Positions 1 to 12,266 are shown, numbered from the stretch's first letter. The stretch is DNA of 64,000 bases from Saussurea involucrata (GCA_033807775.1 CM066313.1:83019484-83083483), one strand, 5' to 3'. Numbers and translations are program-made. Notes: a model not told the origin generated them from the letters alone.

Positions 1-413
1 CATGATGACACGTGACACGTCCTTTGAATCTTATTGGACAAGAAAACGAAACGGGCGAGTGTGTCAGATGAAATGGTGTACCATGGTTTATCCGTTGTGA
101 TGACGTCACAAACGTCCATTCATATTTACAGTTGTCTCTGAGGGTTTTTGAAAAACTCAGGGACAATTTCGAAATAAGAAGCACTGATTAGAATTATCAG
201 TGAGATTTTAGAGTTTCAAAAGAATCACTGAAAGGAAGAGATATTCAGTGATGTAATTTATTTTGAAATTCTGCATGCTGAGGCGAACATCAACGATTAA
301 GTGAGAGAGAACATACCTTGATATCAACGATTCAATTTTGTTCAGAGATTAGATGATTAATAGGGGTATAGAAGTTCATATTATCACTGATCTAACGATA
401 ACCACTGAAGATT
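1..413 (-). other. 3' non-coding tail of element A, downstream of pol
   Basis: No open frame of interest. On the minus strand this follows the pol stop of element A and should lead towards the PPT and 3' LTR, which lie beyond the left edge; I see no PPT-like run (CTCCCC on the plus strand). The short word CACTGA/TCAGTG recurs here, for example near 161, 195, 223, 246, 384 and 402, as it also does in the coding part of the same element. Confidence 0.6.
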
Positions 414-3400
414 TTACTCTTCTAGATTCAGCATTCCAAGCTCGCTGACGAGAAAGTTGAATCTTGTCCCATCAAGAGGTTTGGGGAACAGATCAGCTAA
501 CTGAAAGTCAGTTGGAATAAAATGAAGTTATATATCATCATTCATCACATGATCTCTGATAAAATAATACCTGATTTCGATGTGTTTGGTCTTTGAGTGT
601 AGCATTGGATTTTTTGCTATGGCGATGGCACTGGTGCGGTCGCAATAGATTGGAATTTTGGAGAGCTGAAGGTCATAGTCCAATAGTTGATTTCTCATCC
701 ATAAGACCTGAGAACAACATCTTCCAGCGGCTACATACTCAGCTTCAGCAGTTGAGGTGGACACTGAATTTTTCTTTTTACTTGTCCAACTCACCAGCTT
801 TTCACCCAGGAGCTGACAGCCTCCTATGGTTCTTTCCTATCCAATTTGCATCCTACAAAATCACTATCTGAATAGGCGATTAGATCAAACACTAAGTGTT
901 TGGGATACCAAAGACCTAGGTTAGGAGTACCCTTAAGGTATCAAAAATTACGCTTTACAACGATCAAATGAGATTCCTTAGGTTCAGATTGATATTGTGC
1001 ACATAAACAAGTTGCATACATAATATCAGGATGGCTAACTGTAAGATACAAAAGAGAGCCGATCATCCCACGGTATGTTATGACATTAACAGGTTTTCCT
1101 GAAAGGATCCTTATTGAGTGTCAGTGGCGGTGCCATTGGGGTTTTCATAGCTGAGCTTTGAGTTAAATCAAAGTTTTTCAGCATATCTTTAACATACTTA
1201 CCTTGGTGAATGAAGGTGCCTTTTTCATTCTGCTTGATTTGAAAACCGAGGAAATATGTCATTTCACCCATCGTACTCATTTTATATTCAGCTTTCATTC
1301 TTTCAGCGAAACGAGTACATAATTCAAGATTAATAGAACCAAATTTAATATCATCGATATATATTTGAACAAGAATGATATGACCTTTTATTTTCCTAAA
1401 AAATAGAGTTTTATCGATTTTACCACGCTCAAATTTTTCAATATGGAGATATGTTGAGAGAGTGTCATAACATGCACGAGGAGCTTGCTTTAAGCCATAG
1501 AGTATCTTATCCAGTTTATATACATAACCTGGATGCTTAGGATCAGTGAATCCTGGAGGTTGTTCAACATAGACTTCTTCATTCAGCCTTCCATTTAGGA
1601 ATGCTGATTTAACATCCATCTGATATATACTTTGAAGTCTCTGTGAACAACATATGCTAAGAATAGACGAATGGCTTCCAGTCTTGCTACTGGGGCAAAG
1701 GTTTCGTCGTAGTCTATGTCTTCCTTTTGTCTGTACTCCTAAGCAACAAGATTAGCCTTGTTGTGGATTACAGTTCCATGTTCATCCAACTTGTTTCGAT
1801 AGACCCATTTAGTGCCTATCACTAACTTGTCAGATGGTCTTGGAATGAGTTTCCAAACTTTGTTTCTTTCAAATTTTGTCAGCTCTACTTGCATAGCGCT
1901 GACCCAGTTTGGATCTCTAAGGGCGTCATCTGTTTTCTTTGGTTCAATCAAAGAAATAAAGTCAACAAATAAACAAATGTTACCTGAACCTCGTCGAATC
2001 TGAACACCAACATTTAGATCACCAAGAATCTGATCAATGGGGTGATTGATAGTCCATCGCTGAGTTGGGGCATGATTCGCTGACTCAATTTGAACTTCTG
2101 GATGAGCTGAAGAAGAAGCTTCAAAAACTTCAAGTATTTCAGGAAAAATAGGAAGAGGTTCAGATATCATTTCATTTACTGATTGTTGAGAAGTAGATGG
2201 GATATCTGAGGTAGATGGTTTAGAAACATGCATAGTGTTGAGAGGAACAACAAAAACCCATAACGATTCAGCTTCACTTGTCTGCATTCTTGGGATGATT
2301 GTAGGATCATCATCAGCGGCAGGGATGTTGACCTGAGGGTTAGGAATGCATTCTGAGTCCCTAAGATGATAAAACATCCATTGATTCAGTTCTTCAGTAT
2401 CAGAAGAAGGTCTTGAATTCGCTGAACGGGTTTCGTCAAAAGTGACGTGGATTGTTTCTTCTACAGTTTGTCTTCTACGATTGAAGACTCTGAAGGCTTT
2501 GGAGATAGAAGAATATCCAAGAGATATTCCATCATCAGCCTTGGGATCAAACTTTCCTAGGGCATCCCTTTGTTCAATATGAAATACTGACATCTAAAGA
2601 TGTGAAGAAAGCTAATTGAAGGCTTTCTACCATGGAAAAGTTCGTAGGTTATTTTCTTGAATCTTTTGACAATCAGCGACCTGTTTTGAGTAAAACAAGC
2701 AGTGTTGACAGCTTCTGCCCAGAACTGAGTAGGTAGATGAGAATAACTGAGCATTGAACGTGCAGCTTCGATGATCGTTTGATTTCTTCTTTCGGTGACT
2801 CCATTTTGTTGCGGTGTTCTCACTGAAGAAAAGTTGTGAGAAATACCCTTACTTTCAAAGAAATTTTCAAGGGAATTGTTTTTGAATTCAGTCCCATGAT
2901 CACTTCTTATTGAGCAAACAATGAGGTTATTCAGGACTTCCATTTTCTTGACGAAAGACATCAGTGCTTCTGAGGTGTCGCTCTTGGCACGGAGAAACAT
3001 AACCCAGGTATAGCGAGAGAATTTGTCCACGATGACTAGGGTATATTTCTTTCCAGCGATGGATTTTTTGTTGACAGGACCAAACAAATCCATGTGAAGA
3101 AGTTGAAGTGGAGATGACACTGAGGAAACTTGCTTTGACTTGAAACTAGCTTTGGTTTATTTCCCTTTTTCACACGCTGAACATAAAGATTCCTTGGCGT
3201 ACGAATGTTGAGGAAGACCAGTGACCAACTCTTTTGAAGAAAGAGTATTCAGTGTCTTGAAGTTGAGATGAGAGAGCCTCTTATGCCATAACCAGTTGAC
3301 ATCAGATGAAGCTTTGGAGAAGAAGCAAGAATTCTCAGTAGTTGTCGAGTCCATGTTTATAACATAAACATTTTCCAAACGGTATCCACTGAGTGCGACC

Positions 3401-3693
3401 TTCTCCTTTTTGTCAGTGAAAAAGAAGGATTCCTTAGCGAAACACACTTTGTAATCGTTATCACATAGCTGACTGATGCTCAGAAGATTATGCTTCAGCC
3501 CTTCGACGTATGCGACTCTTCTGAAGGTTGTTGTACCATTAGAGAGTACACCAAACCCTCGGGTATAACCTTTTCCATTTCCACCAAAGGTCATAGAGGG
3601 ACCTTTCTATTCCTTGTATTCAGTGAGCAGGTTCTTTTTTCCAGTCATATGTATAGAGCATCCACTATCGAGATACCAGATACCCTTCAGAAC
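414..3693 (-). pseudogene. pol of element A (protease, integrase, RT, RNase H), broken
   Basis: Reading the minus strand from 3693: protease with WYLDSGCSIHMTG (aspartic DSG); GAG-pre-integrase with WLWHKRLSHLNF and CSACEKGK; integrase with HMDLFGP, RSDHGTEF and NGVTERRN supplying the D, D and E positions (about 2560-3120); RT with YIDDIKFGS (about 1086-1740); RNase H with STAEAEYVAAG and SKTKHIEIRY (about 470-794). The conserved C-terminal end continues to a TAA at 414-416. At least one in-frame TAA (near 526-528) and several frame changes interrupt it, so no full polyprotein can be made. Domain order is diagnostic of Ty1/copia. Confidence 0.85.
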
Positions 3694-3714
3694 CTACAAA
3701 CAAAGGAAGATTAG
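3694..3714 (-). promoter_or_regulatory. Splice-acceptor-like gag/pol junction of element A
   Basis: On the minus strand the gag stop TAA (3713-3711) lies inside CTAAT (3714-3710), a match to the plant branch-point consensus CTRAY. A T-rich stretch ends in TGTAG at 3694, and the protease frame opens with the very next base in phase 0. The stop-to-exon distance is 17 nt, not a multiple of three, so simple stop readthrough would not reach the protease frame. Comparable junctions occur in elements C and D. Function is inferred. Confidence 0.45.
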
Positions 3715-6052
3715 TTTGATTTGGGCACCCATTTTACTATGGGTCCACATTTCTCAGTGGTTAAGGAAGTTGAAGGTTCAACAATCTTCACATCATTTGA
3801 AGATTCAGCTTCAGTGATATTCTTCACTTTGGTTAATTTCTTAACCTCAGTGGTTGATTTCACCTTAACCTGATTTGCACCAGGATTGGTCTTCTTTGCC
3901 TTGGGGGCAGTGATCTTCACCTTAGCTAACTTTTCAGCTTTGGTGGTTGTAGGGCACTTACTGGCAATATGATCAGTAAGTCCATAGTGATAACATTTCC
4001 TATAGCTAAAAGTAGCTTTAGGACCATTTGCATGCTTAGCCGAAATTTTTAAATGGGCAGGGCCAGCACCAAGAATACCTTTGGCATAGGAAATTGGAGG
4101 AACTTTCAGTTCTTCGGATTTCTTACCAATTACATCCACTCTGATTCTAGGAGTAGATCACTAAATAAATCCAGGGATCTTGGTCTTAGACGTAGAGTGA
4201 TGATTCACTGAAGTTTTTGAAACATTCAGCTTAGGTACAAAGGTACCCTTATAAGGTTTTTGATTTGAAACTTTTTCTTTACCTTTACCTTTAGAAGAAG
4301 AACACTGAGACGAAGAGGTGTCAGGGATAGAGGACACGAACATTCCAAACTTAAGCATGGAACGATCAGTGGTTGGTTCTACAACGTCAGCTTTATAACC
4401 AAGACCACTTTTGTCACTCAGGGAAATCTGAGCACGAATTATCTCAGTGATCATTGTTGAGGATTTACACCAACTTTCAATAGTATTCTTTTCAGCTTTT
4501 AATGCAGCGATAGCTTCTTCTCGCTCAATACTAATGATTTGATTTATACAGACCTGATCTTTCAAAATTTCGTCTATTTTAGAAAGCTTTTCAATTTGCA
4601 AATGACAATTTTTATGTTGTTCAGCGAGATTAATAATTTGCTTTTCAGCTTTGGTCTTGCCATTCATGGCATCATATAAATCAATAGTCAAAAGATCGAC
4701 GGTTCGTCGTCTATCAGCGTCATTATCAGCTGAAGTGGAAGTATCAGTAGAAAGATTTGATACCTGAGAGGTGGAGGTAGAAGTAGAGGGAATTTCAGCT
4801 TTTTCTTCCTATTCTTTTATTTGGGCCATGAGGCAGAGATTGGCCTCATCATCATCAGAGTCAGTTGATTCTTCATCAGAAGCAGCCCAGTCATAATCTT
4901 CAGCGATCATGCTTTTTCCTTTCTTTTTGGAGTCTTTCAGCTTTTGATATTTTTCTTTCAGCTTATGGTATTTGTCATCTCTAGCCCTGGGGTTAGAGGA
5001 TTTCTTGTAGCAAGAAGATGAAGGTTTGAAGACTTTCTTTGACCTGCACTCACTAGCAAAGTGACCTATCTTTTCACAGTTATAGCAAGTGGCAGTAGCC
5101 TTATCAACAGGGGTTGAAGATTTAGGCTTGTCAGTGAGGGAAAGAGGTTTATTTCTTATGAAGTTACTCTTTCTGGTGAATCTCCTAAAAGAATTAGTCA
5201 GGAGGGCCAGTGACTCATCAAGTTCGGACGGATCAATTCTGATGATTCATCAGAGTTAGATTCCAACTCAGTGATAGTGACAGTAGAACGCTGAGTGGGC
5301 ACCAACTCTGAAGAGAGTAAAGCAACAAGTGTGCTTTTGGAATCTTTTACAAGATTCTTCTTAAGATGACATGACTGCTCATGATTGAGCATAGTGCCAT
5401 ATAAAGTAGAAATGGTCATTGATTTCAGATCCTTTGAGAGTTTAAGACACATAGAATAAATGTCCCAACTTTCAGGAAGACCCAGAAACTTTGTCAGGAT
5501 CTTAAAGTTAGAATATTCCTTACCAATAGTTTTTAAGTCAATGATTAAACAGTTAAATCATTGATGTATTCCAGAGAGAGTTTCATTCTTACCACAAATG
5601 AAATTTTCGTACTGCCTTACCGGGTTGATCTTTCTTGAATCCTAGACTTCAGTAGTACCTTCATATTGAACACATATAGTGTCCCACATGGCTTTATAAC
5701 TCTTCATGTTCATAATGGGGTGGTAGACTTCATCAGGAAGAGCCATAGAGATGATGGATCTGGCCTTAGTATCGATGGCCACCTTCTTCTTGTCTTCGTC
5801 TGTCCAGTGAGTGAATTCCCTGGGTATGATACGTTCAGGGATGGCAACTCTAATAGTAGTGGTTGGAATAGCATGGTCAATCATGAAAGGGACATATGGT
5901 CCATTTTCGATATAGTGAGGTATAGTGGGATCTACACCTTCCAAGAAGAGCATCATCTTATTCTTCCAGAGATTGAAGTTATCTATGGAGAATCTAGGGG
6001 GTTTTGCAAGAGAACCATTATCGATATAGTTTGTTTTTGTGGAGTTAGCCAT
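3711..6052 (-). pseudogene. gag of element A, broken
   Basis: The start is the ATG at 6052-6050, 70 bp beyond the PBS and followed by MANSTKTNY and KPPRFSIDNFNLWKNKMM, the sirevirus-type Gag core. The frame stops at 5642 after CVQYEGTTEV and continues in other frames: a first CCHC knuckle CYNCEKIGHFASEC (5046-5087), a coiled-coil spacer (4161-4691, DLYDAMNGKTKAEKQ), then a second knuckle CYHYGLTDHIASKC (about 3950-3995) in which the second cysteine is tyrosine. It ends with KWVPKSN and TAA. Because of the internal stops it is a pseudogene. Words containing CAGTGA/TCACTG are unusually frequent in it. Confidence 0.8.
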
Positions 6053-6121
6053 TATGAAAAATAGCAAGGAAGAGAAAAGAATTAGTATAAGCAAGATCTT
6101 GTTTATTAGATTAAACAAACT

Positions 6122-6133
6122 GCTCTGATACCA
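6122..6133 (-). promoter_or_regulatory. PBS of element A (initiator tRNA-Met)
   Basis: The minus strand reads TGGTATCAGAGC two bases after the LTR terminus (..CCAACA, then AG). This is the standard plant copia/gypsy primer site complementary to the 3' end of initiator methionine tRNA. Confidence 0.85.
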
Positions 6134-6135
6134 CT

Positions 6136-7072
6136 TGTTGGTCCCAAATGGATTATACAAGTTTGTAGAAGGGGGGGGGGGGGGGGTTGAATACAAACAC
6201 ATGATTTTTATCTTTCTAAATTGTTTATTGATATGTATCAAACAATTTACAGTTTGTTGTGACACAAGATTAAGGAATAAACCTAATCTAAACAAACTAT
6301 GAGAACACTAAGATTTCTTGCACTAGAAATACAGATTAAGAAAATAAGAACACTAAGATTTCTTGCATTTGATCGACTAAAGTGTTATGAGTTGGTAGAC
6401 ATACCTGACAAGCTGCTTCAGACTGAGAGGAATAAGACAATGTTACTTGAGTGATTATGAGACAAGTTGATATTATCCAAAATTTAGAAAGCTCCCGGAT
6501 ATGTGATCATGGTGTGGTTCCGGAAAGATAATCCGGATAGGGTTTCCAGATAGGAATCCGGGTAGAGATCCGGAAAGAGCAAGTTTTCGGATGTGAATCT
6601 TCGGACAGTGTAGCAACCCAGATAGTGTTTCTGGGTAAATTCTATCGGACAGATAGCCAGAAACTATTTCTATCAGAAGAAGTTTCCGGGTAAAAGTATC
6701 GGATAGCGTACCGGACAAATAGGAATTCGGATAGAATTCGGTCCGGATAACTTATGTATCCGGATGACTTGTATTCAGAAAGATTATAGAAAACTTACCC
6801 GGAAAGAGTCGAGTGGCGTCCGGATGAATTGTATTCAGACAGATTATAGAAAACTTGCCCGGAAAGAGTCGAGTGGCGTCCGGATGAATTGTATTCAGAC
6901 AGATTATAGAAAACTTGCCCGGAAAGAGTCGAGTGGCGTCCGGATAGCTTTGTTGTGCGAAGAACAAGGATCTGATGTTGAACTATGGTTGATGATTTTG
7001 ATTCCTGAAAGTTATGAAACCAAAAGAAACACAAAAACACACAAACCCAAACCGATTTTGACCTAAACAACA
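6136..7072 (-). repeat. 5' LTR of element A (about 937 bp)
   Basis: The PBS-side end is well supported: TGTTGGTCCC on the plus strand, next to the PBS. The outer end at CAACA (7072) gives TG..CA termini and a length like the 970-1000 bp LTRs of elements B and D, but no second LTR is available to prove it. It contains a G16 run (6171-6186, poly-C in the sense strand) after TGTATTCAA, a 60-bp triplicated block, and roughly fifteen CCGG tetranucleotides between 6480 and 6945, mostly in TCCGGA context. Confidence 0.7.
6761..6940. repeat. Three tandem 60-bp repeats in the LTR of element A
   Basis: Units begin at 6761, 6821 and 6881 with CGGATGA(A/C)TTGTATTC and each carries CCCGGAAAGAGTCGAGTGG. 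The second and third copies are nearly identical and the first differs at a few positions. Open frames across this block on both strands are by-products of the 60-bp (20-codon) period. Confidence 0.9.
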
Positions 7073-7347
7073 ACCTTTTTGATGAAAATCACCCGAAATT
7101 CTATGAACACAGTCAATAACTAAAAAACAGATTTTTATCGAATTGAATATGCAAACCTTAGAATTAGAACGTGAAACTCAACCAAACTCAGTTTAACACT
7201 TAAAGAGATTGATTAGAACAATTAGAACTCAACAATTTAGCCAAAATCTTAAAACTCATAATTCTAAGAAACTTACCAGGTGCCGATTTTCTCAGAAGCT
7301 ATGAAAAATACCTTGAATCAATCATGTCTCTCTGCTCTGATACCACG
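7073..7347 (-). mobile_element. Element E: leader fragment with PBS
   Basis: At 7334-7345 the minus strand reads TGGTATCAGAGC, followed leftwards by about 260 bp of non-coding leader that ends where the LTR of element A begins. The sequence rightwards of the PBS (TGTAGATCCC at 7348) has the form of an LTR terminus (..GGGATCTACA). I read this as the 5' end of another minus-strand LTR element that received A in its leader. No coding domain of E is in the window. Confidence 0.5.
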
Positions 7348-7599
7348 TGTAGATCCCAGTATGATCAAGTAACAATGAATCGAATTCTTAACGTTGTATT
7401 GAATGATTAAAGAAAGTTGCAAGTATTTTTTTTTGAAAAGCAGAAAATATTATTTCCAAGCCAACCAACACGTACAAGACCACCCCTAACACCACAATTC
7501 ACATGAGAAAAATTAGGGACACAGCTCACGAACTAAGACTGGGACAACAAAGATCAAAATTAAAACTATATCTCATGGTGCAGCAGCGATGCAACAGCA

Positions 7600-9538
7600 G
7601 AACGAGAAAGCCATCAACGACTTTAATTTACGAGACTTAAACTAAAGTGGCACTGTGTTTCCATTCTCGTTTGTCACATGTCCTACGCCACAGACCTGCA
7701 GAAAGGTCCAGAAAACTAGAGTCGAACCAACGGTTCCACGAGCCATCATTTCCAATCCATCGTTAGACCTTTGCTTTGGTATGTGATCCATTCGTATGAA
7801 TTTCATTCGAATTTGCAGAAGAGATCGAGAATCTTCCTTTTGTCTTTCATAAACACGACACTGTTTCTATGCGACCATATCATGAAAAGTAATGCCCACT
7901 TAATACCCTCCCAAACCTTCGAGCTTGGCCCTTGATTTTCTGAATTCGATCCTTCATGTAGCAACTCTTAAACCGATTGTATCGACTCTAGATCCTTGCG
8001 ACACCATCTTCCAACCAATCTCTACACCGATTTGACCTCTAGACAACCCACCAAAGCATGATTCACCGATTCACACGCCTCTCCACACCTAGGACACAAC
8101 ACGGAGTCCAAATCCATACCTATACGGTCTAATTCCATGTGGGTAAGGATTCTACCTTTACTTGCCCTCTAATCCGAAAGTGAATCCGTCCGGACACGAC
8201 GACTTATTGTTGCCACAACTTTTTATTGTGTTCCAAACTTCCTCTTCCTCAAACAGACCTTCAAGTGCATCGGCTTCTTCCCTTGGTAATTTTTAAACTT
8301 TTCACCTCTTAACGAAGAACCACTTGTTCTTTTGGAGGCGAATTTTTCTTTGAAGAATTCGAAGGTATAACTTTTTATTTCATTCGGATCATCCATCCAC
8401 CCCAAATTCGTGTGCAAACCTCAAATCGTATTTTTTCTTTGTCTCGATTTAACAGTTGCATGGAACAACTTGGAGTTTTCGTCTCCTTCCACGAACTACA
8501 TGACTTTAGCCTTTTGTCTCGCCATTTCGGACTTTTTATCCTCCAAATCTAACCATCGTTTTCTGGCGTCGGCCCAATGTCTCTTTCTTCTTCATTCCAC
8601 CCTACCGATTCCGCTTTCGATTCTCTTTTTTCGATACCTCGTCCTTTAGCAAGCTTATTTTCTTTTCAATATTGTCAAACTTTGATTTTCTTCATATTCT
8701 TAGAACCTCCTTGACGTTTTTTAACACAATCTGGCCAAGAGGACGAGATCCTTTTGTTCCAGGCTGTTTCCACCACATCCCGTATCCCCTCTTCTTTTAA
8801 CCATGCATCAAAAAATTTGAAAGGTTTCAGACCAAAATCATTCCTATCTTCGTAGAGCATGATTGGGACATGGTCCGACCACTTCCTCTCCAGCGTTTTT
8901 ACCCCAAGATTTTTCACGGTCGAATCAAACTCGACTGACATGAGGAATCGATCAAGTTTACTAAACTTTAACCCATCATCGCTGACCCTTGTGAATTTGC
9001 ATCCGACCAAAGGAACTTCCGTCAAATTCCCTCTTCTAATGAATTCGTTAAATTCTCTTGCTCCACGTTGATTCGCAGTCAAGTATAGACGTTCTTCCTC
9101 CCTCTGACCTCGTTGAAATCGCCAAACATAACCCATTTCACCGATTCATTCTCGATTAACTTTTCCAGTCTGCCCCATAGTTCCAGCATATCCTTAATGT
9201 TGTTTGGTCCGTATACGTTGACAAAACCAATAAGGCTTTTTATTCCTTCCCACTTGCCTATTACAGTCAAGAATGAGCAATCTTCGATAACAAAATCACA
9301 TACAAAAAAAATTATCCCACAAGGTCATTATCCCCCCTGAACTTCCAATAGCCTCTACCTGTGCATAACCCACTTCTTCCCCTCCCCAAACATCCCCAAT
9401 TTGGTGTGTGTCCCATTTCTTAGTTTTCGTCTCCCGGATGCCTACCAAATTCGGCCACTCGGTTCTGCATATTTCTTTTACCCACCCTTTTTTATTACTC
9501 GACCCAAAACCTCTCACATTTAATGAAATTATTTTCAT
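7600..9538 (-). pseudogene. LINE ORF2 remnant: EEP endonuclease plus zf-RVT, RT core deleted
   Basis: From 9538 down, the frame begins MKIISLNVRGFGSSNKKG, continues with GIRETKTKKW, VMFGDFNEVR (about 9110-9270) and KWSDHVPIML (about 8850-8880): the E, GDFN and SDH motifs of the LINE endonuclease family, spread over frames broken by shifts. An RT N-terminal piece follows, with EEEEVWNTIKSCGNNKSSCP and DGFTFGL (about 8170-8265). The next residues are already the zf-RVT region, with LDSVLCPRCGEACESVNHAL (about 8060-8110). The YADD-containing RT core is therefore missing, with the junction near 8165. Several stops lie downstream. Confidence 0.75.
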
Positions 9539-9559
9539 TTGGAAACAAAGGATTTTCGA

Positions 9560-10790
9560 GACTTACATGTTCCTTCTCCCGCCTCCTGGTTGCCGGAAGG
9601 TTGAAACAATTTCTTTGATTCCCAAATCATACCTATGGATTCTCCAAAATTTTCAATTCCTTCTGAAACATCTTGGCTCTTCAGTTCGTTTGATATCGAG
9701 GCTTGATTGGCCGCCCCCGACAAATTTGTTTCTTCTGGTTTCTTCTTCTTTTTTCCCCTTCTTACTTCTGCTTTTTTCTCCCATACCTTTCTGTGTAAAA
9801 TCTGCTTCTTTCGGATGATCACCTGTTGCAGTTCCGTTTGGGTCGACATGGTTAACTTCATTTGTCGTGAGATTCTTAGATTTGTTACTTGGACCTTGAC
9901 ACTTCAGGTGTGGATGCAAACACGGCCCAAATTTAGCCGGCCCATGAATTTTATTTAATACCTGGCCCACACCTTTCTTTTCCTTTCCATTTAATGGGAG
10001 CGGCCCAACGTTTTCGGGCCCATTTCCATTTAGAAATTCATCTTCTGCCACCGAGTTGTGTTTCCCTTCTAAATCTTTATACACGTCATCCTCCTTTGAC
10101 TTTTCTTTTTCATTTGATCATGCACCCATACCATTCCATTCATTCGCGCCTCCCACTTCCTTGGAAACCGCCGCCTTGAGTATTGTGTCTCTCGAAACTG
10201 ATGCATCATTTTCAGCTGAGGCCGACTTTTCGTCTCCCACCATACCCCTCTCCACTTCCAACGGTCTAGACGCCGTGAAATTTGCCCCTCTGCCGTTGAC
10301 CTTTTCTGTTTCCGATTCTGGCCACTTGCCGTCTCCGATTCCTATCTCTACACCTCCTTCCCCGTACCAACTTTCTTCGACTCCATCCTCACTATCGTCG
10401 ATCTTGCTTCTTCCGACTCTAGTGACGGCACCGAAGATCCTTCATCCTCTAACTCTCCGTCTATCTTCTTTCCTAATGTCCATCCCCACTCGAATTCATC
10501 AATTAGACTACTCTCTTCATCCTCTATCTTGACACGGTAGAACAAGTCTCCCACTTTAATGCTCCTTAGACAGATGATTTCAGAAAGTATCGATGTGCTT
10601 ATGAGAACTTTACCTCACCCTAGGGTAACACTTTTCTTCATGCCACAGTTCTGTATTTGTAATACCTTCCCCCACTTGCCTGCGATCGATGAGAATACTT
10701 CGTCAATCCAGGCGTGAAGAGGTACTCCGCTGATTTTGAGCCATACCATTCTCTTAACCCAAAAGTGGAAACAATGGTTTTATTGGTGAT
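9560..10790 (-). pseudogene. LINE ORF1 remnant
   Basis: The minus strand near 10,760-10,620 reads KRMVWLKISGVPLHAWIDEV and SIAGKWGKVL, the conserved segment of plant L1 ORF1 (nucleic-acid-binding) proteins. It is followed by a stop and then VGDLFYRVKIEDEESSLIDE. A low-complexity Lys/Glu-rich tail (about 9535-10,084) leads into ORF2. The N-terminal part is absent, fitting the 5' truncation. Frames change at least twice. Confidence 0.6.
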
Positions 10791-11022
10791 ACTTTGTTCA
10801 TTTCTTCCTCTCTTTCAAGTATTAGATTGAAGAAACAAAACTTTTTGTCTCTGATAATCTCTATTAAGCGCATAACCATTCTTACCTAAAACACACTTCA
10901 TATACCTAGGGCTTAAGACTAAAGCCCATGGTCCATTAACACAATAAGCCCAATTCACAATATAAGGCTTTTACAATTATAAACTAATAAACCTATTTTT
11001 TTCTTTATATCACTTTTCTTTA

Positions 11023-11880
11023 GGTGATGAGTAGCGCAGCCCTCAAGCCCTAGTCTGCCACCTCAACGCCACATCAGCTTTTCTCCTAACCCTCGAGCCC
11101 TCAAAAAGTGGAGTACCACTACCCTCAAGCCCTAGCTTGCCACCTCAGCGCCACATCTTTTTTTTTAATTCTTTTATTTATACATTTAATTATTAACAAA
11201 ATAAAAATATTTATATATTTTTTAATAAATAAAAATAAGATAAATAATAAATAAAAATAAGAAAAAAAATGTAAAATTTGATATACAATAAACAAGGACC
11301 AAATATGTAATTTTCTCAATTATTTTTTGGAAGAATTAACTCTAATTTTAACAAAGTTAGATGGAGGGATGAAAATGGAAGGAAAATAGAAACCATAAGG
11401 ATAAAAAAACAGTTTTAAAAGATCAAATTTTACTCGGTAAACCACAGGGACCAAAATCATAGTTTACTCAAAAAATTATTTTATGTAGTTTATATGGTAT
11501 ATATTAAAATATATAAATCCAAAAAAATTCAATGTTGGGCTCATTTCGAGCGTATCGAAGAAACGATTATAATGGTGTAACTTGTTAAAATTAAAACGTA
11601 TTTTTTTAACGTGTTTTAGTTAATAAACGATTATATGTGTTAAATGTAAAATTAAAATAATAAAACTAAAAGGTATAAAGTAAATTTAGTAAATAAGTAT
11701 AGGGGTTGAAAGTGTAAATTTGAATTAAAAATTATTAAATTTTTCCAAAATTTCACTCGGGTTCCACGGGTTTACAAACCCGCTCCCCTAAAGCCCGCGC
11801 CAAGCCCTCTCCCCCCTACCCCTTACCCGCTTGCCATCTGGCGAAGCCCGAGCCCGAGCCCGTGGGCGATACGCATGGCC
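11023..11880. mobile_element. Candidate PIF/Harbinger-type MITE with TTA target duplication
   Basis: The left end starts GGTGATGAGTAGCGC and the right end, read on the other strand, GGCCATGCGTATCGC: 11 of 15 bases match. Both are flanked by TTA (11020-11022 and 11881-11883), the PIF/Harbinger target-site size and sequence. The left part holds two similar copies of a block starting CCCTCAAGCCCTAG (from 11041 and 11123). The right end is GC-rich with repeated GCCCGAGCCCG. No coding frame. The imperfect termini keep confidence moderate. Confidence 0.45.
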
Positions 11881-11883
11881 TTA

Positions 11884-12266
11884 TAGGACATGTATGATCC
11901 TAACAAACTCTATTTAATTGTGCGGTTCAATTTTATATCATCGGTTATATGTTCAGTTTTAAATTAATAGAAAGATAAACTATACTATACTTTCATTTAA
12001 GTAGAAACACATTCAAGACATCTAGAAGCATCTTTTTCTTGTACCTAACCATACATTTAAACATTTTCTTAAAAAAATATTCTAAAAAATTATCAATTGT
12101 ACCTAATCTTATATTTAATTATTTGCACGTTTAACATGAACCAATCATATAAAAGGGTTGGAACCCCCTTTTATAAATTCCTAGTTTTATATTCTTCTAA
12201 CCATAATTTTAAAAGTTATCTTGAGATTTTTATTAAAAAAAATTAACACGCGGTGATTTTATAAAT
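11884..12266. other. AT-rich non-coding stretch
   Basis: I see no gene, RNA or clear repeat here beyond simple AT-rich sequence and a short inverted pair around 12,154-12,170 (GGGTTGGAACCCCC). Confidence 0.6.

Larger units (their letters stand above)
1..7072 (-). mobile_element. Element A: sirevirus-like Ty1/copia retrotransposon, degenerate, 3' end outside window
   Basis: Minus-strand order is LTR (6136-7072), PBS, Gag with two zinc knuckles and a long coiled-coil spacer, protease, integrase, RT, RNase H, non-coding tail. Integrase before RT makes it Ty1/copia. The long Gag spacer with a second knuckle, the initiator-Met PBS and a poly-C tract near the LTR end fit the sirevirus lineage (my assignment from architecture, not from a tree). 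Many stops and frameshifts make it non-functional. Its LTR abuts 275 bp of another element's leader (E), so A is probably inserted in E. Confidence 0.8.
7428..10815 (-). mobile_element. 5'-truncated, internally deleted non-LTR retrotransposon (LINE, L1-like)
   Basis: Minus-strand order is ORF1 remnant, endonuclease, a stub of reverse transcriptase, zf-RVT, then a poly-A tail seen as T9 at 7426-7434. CAAGTATT occurs at 7420-7427 and again at 10816-10823, a plausible 8-bp target-site duplication. The element starts inside ORF1, so it is 5'-truncated, and it lacks the RT catalytic core. It is the only LINE in the window and is dead. Confidence 0.75.
7348..10975 (-). repeat. Short LTR of element E, split by a LINE
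   Basis: The left part is 7348-7427 and the right part resumes at 10816 or 10824. If the outer end is the ACA at 10975, the LTR without the LINE is only about 235 bp. The inner end rests on the PBS; the outer end is a guess from the TG..CA rule. There is no second LTR for comparison. Confidence 0.35.
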
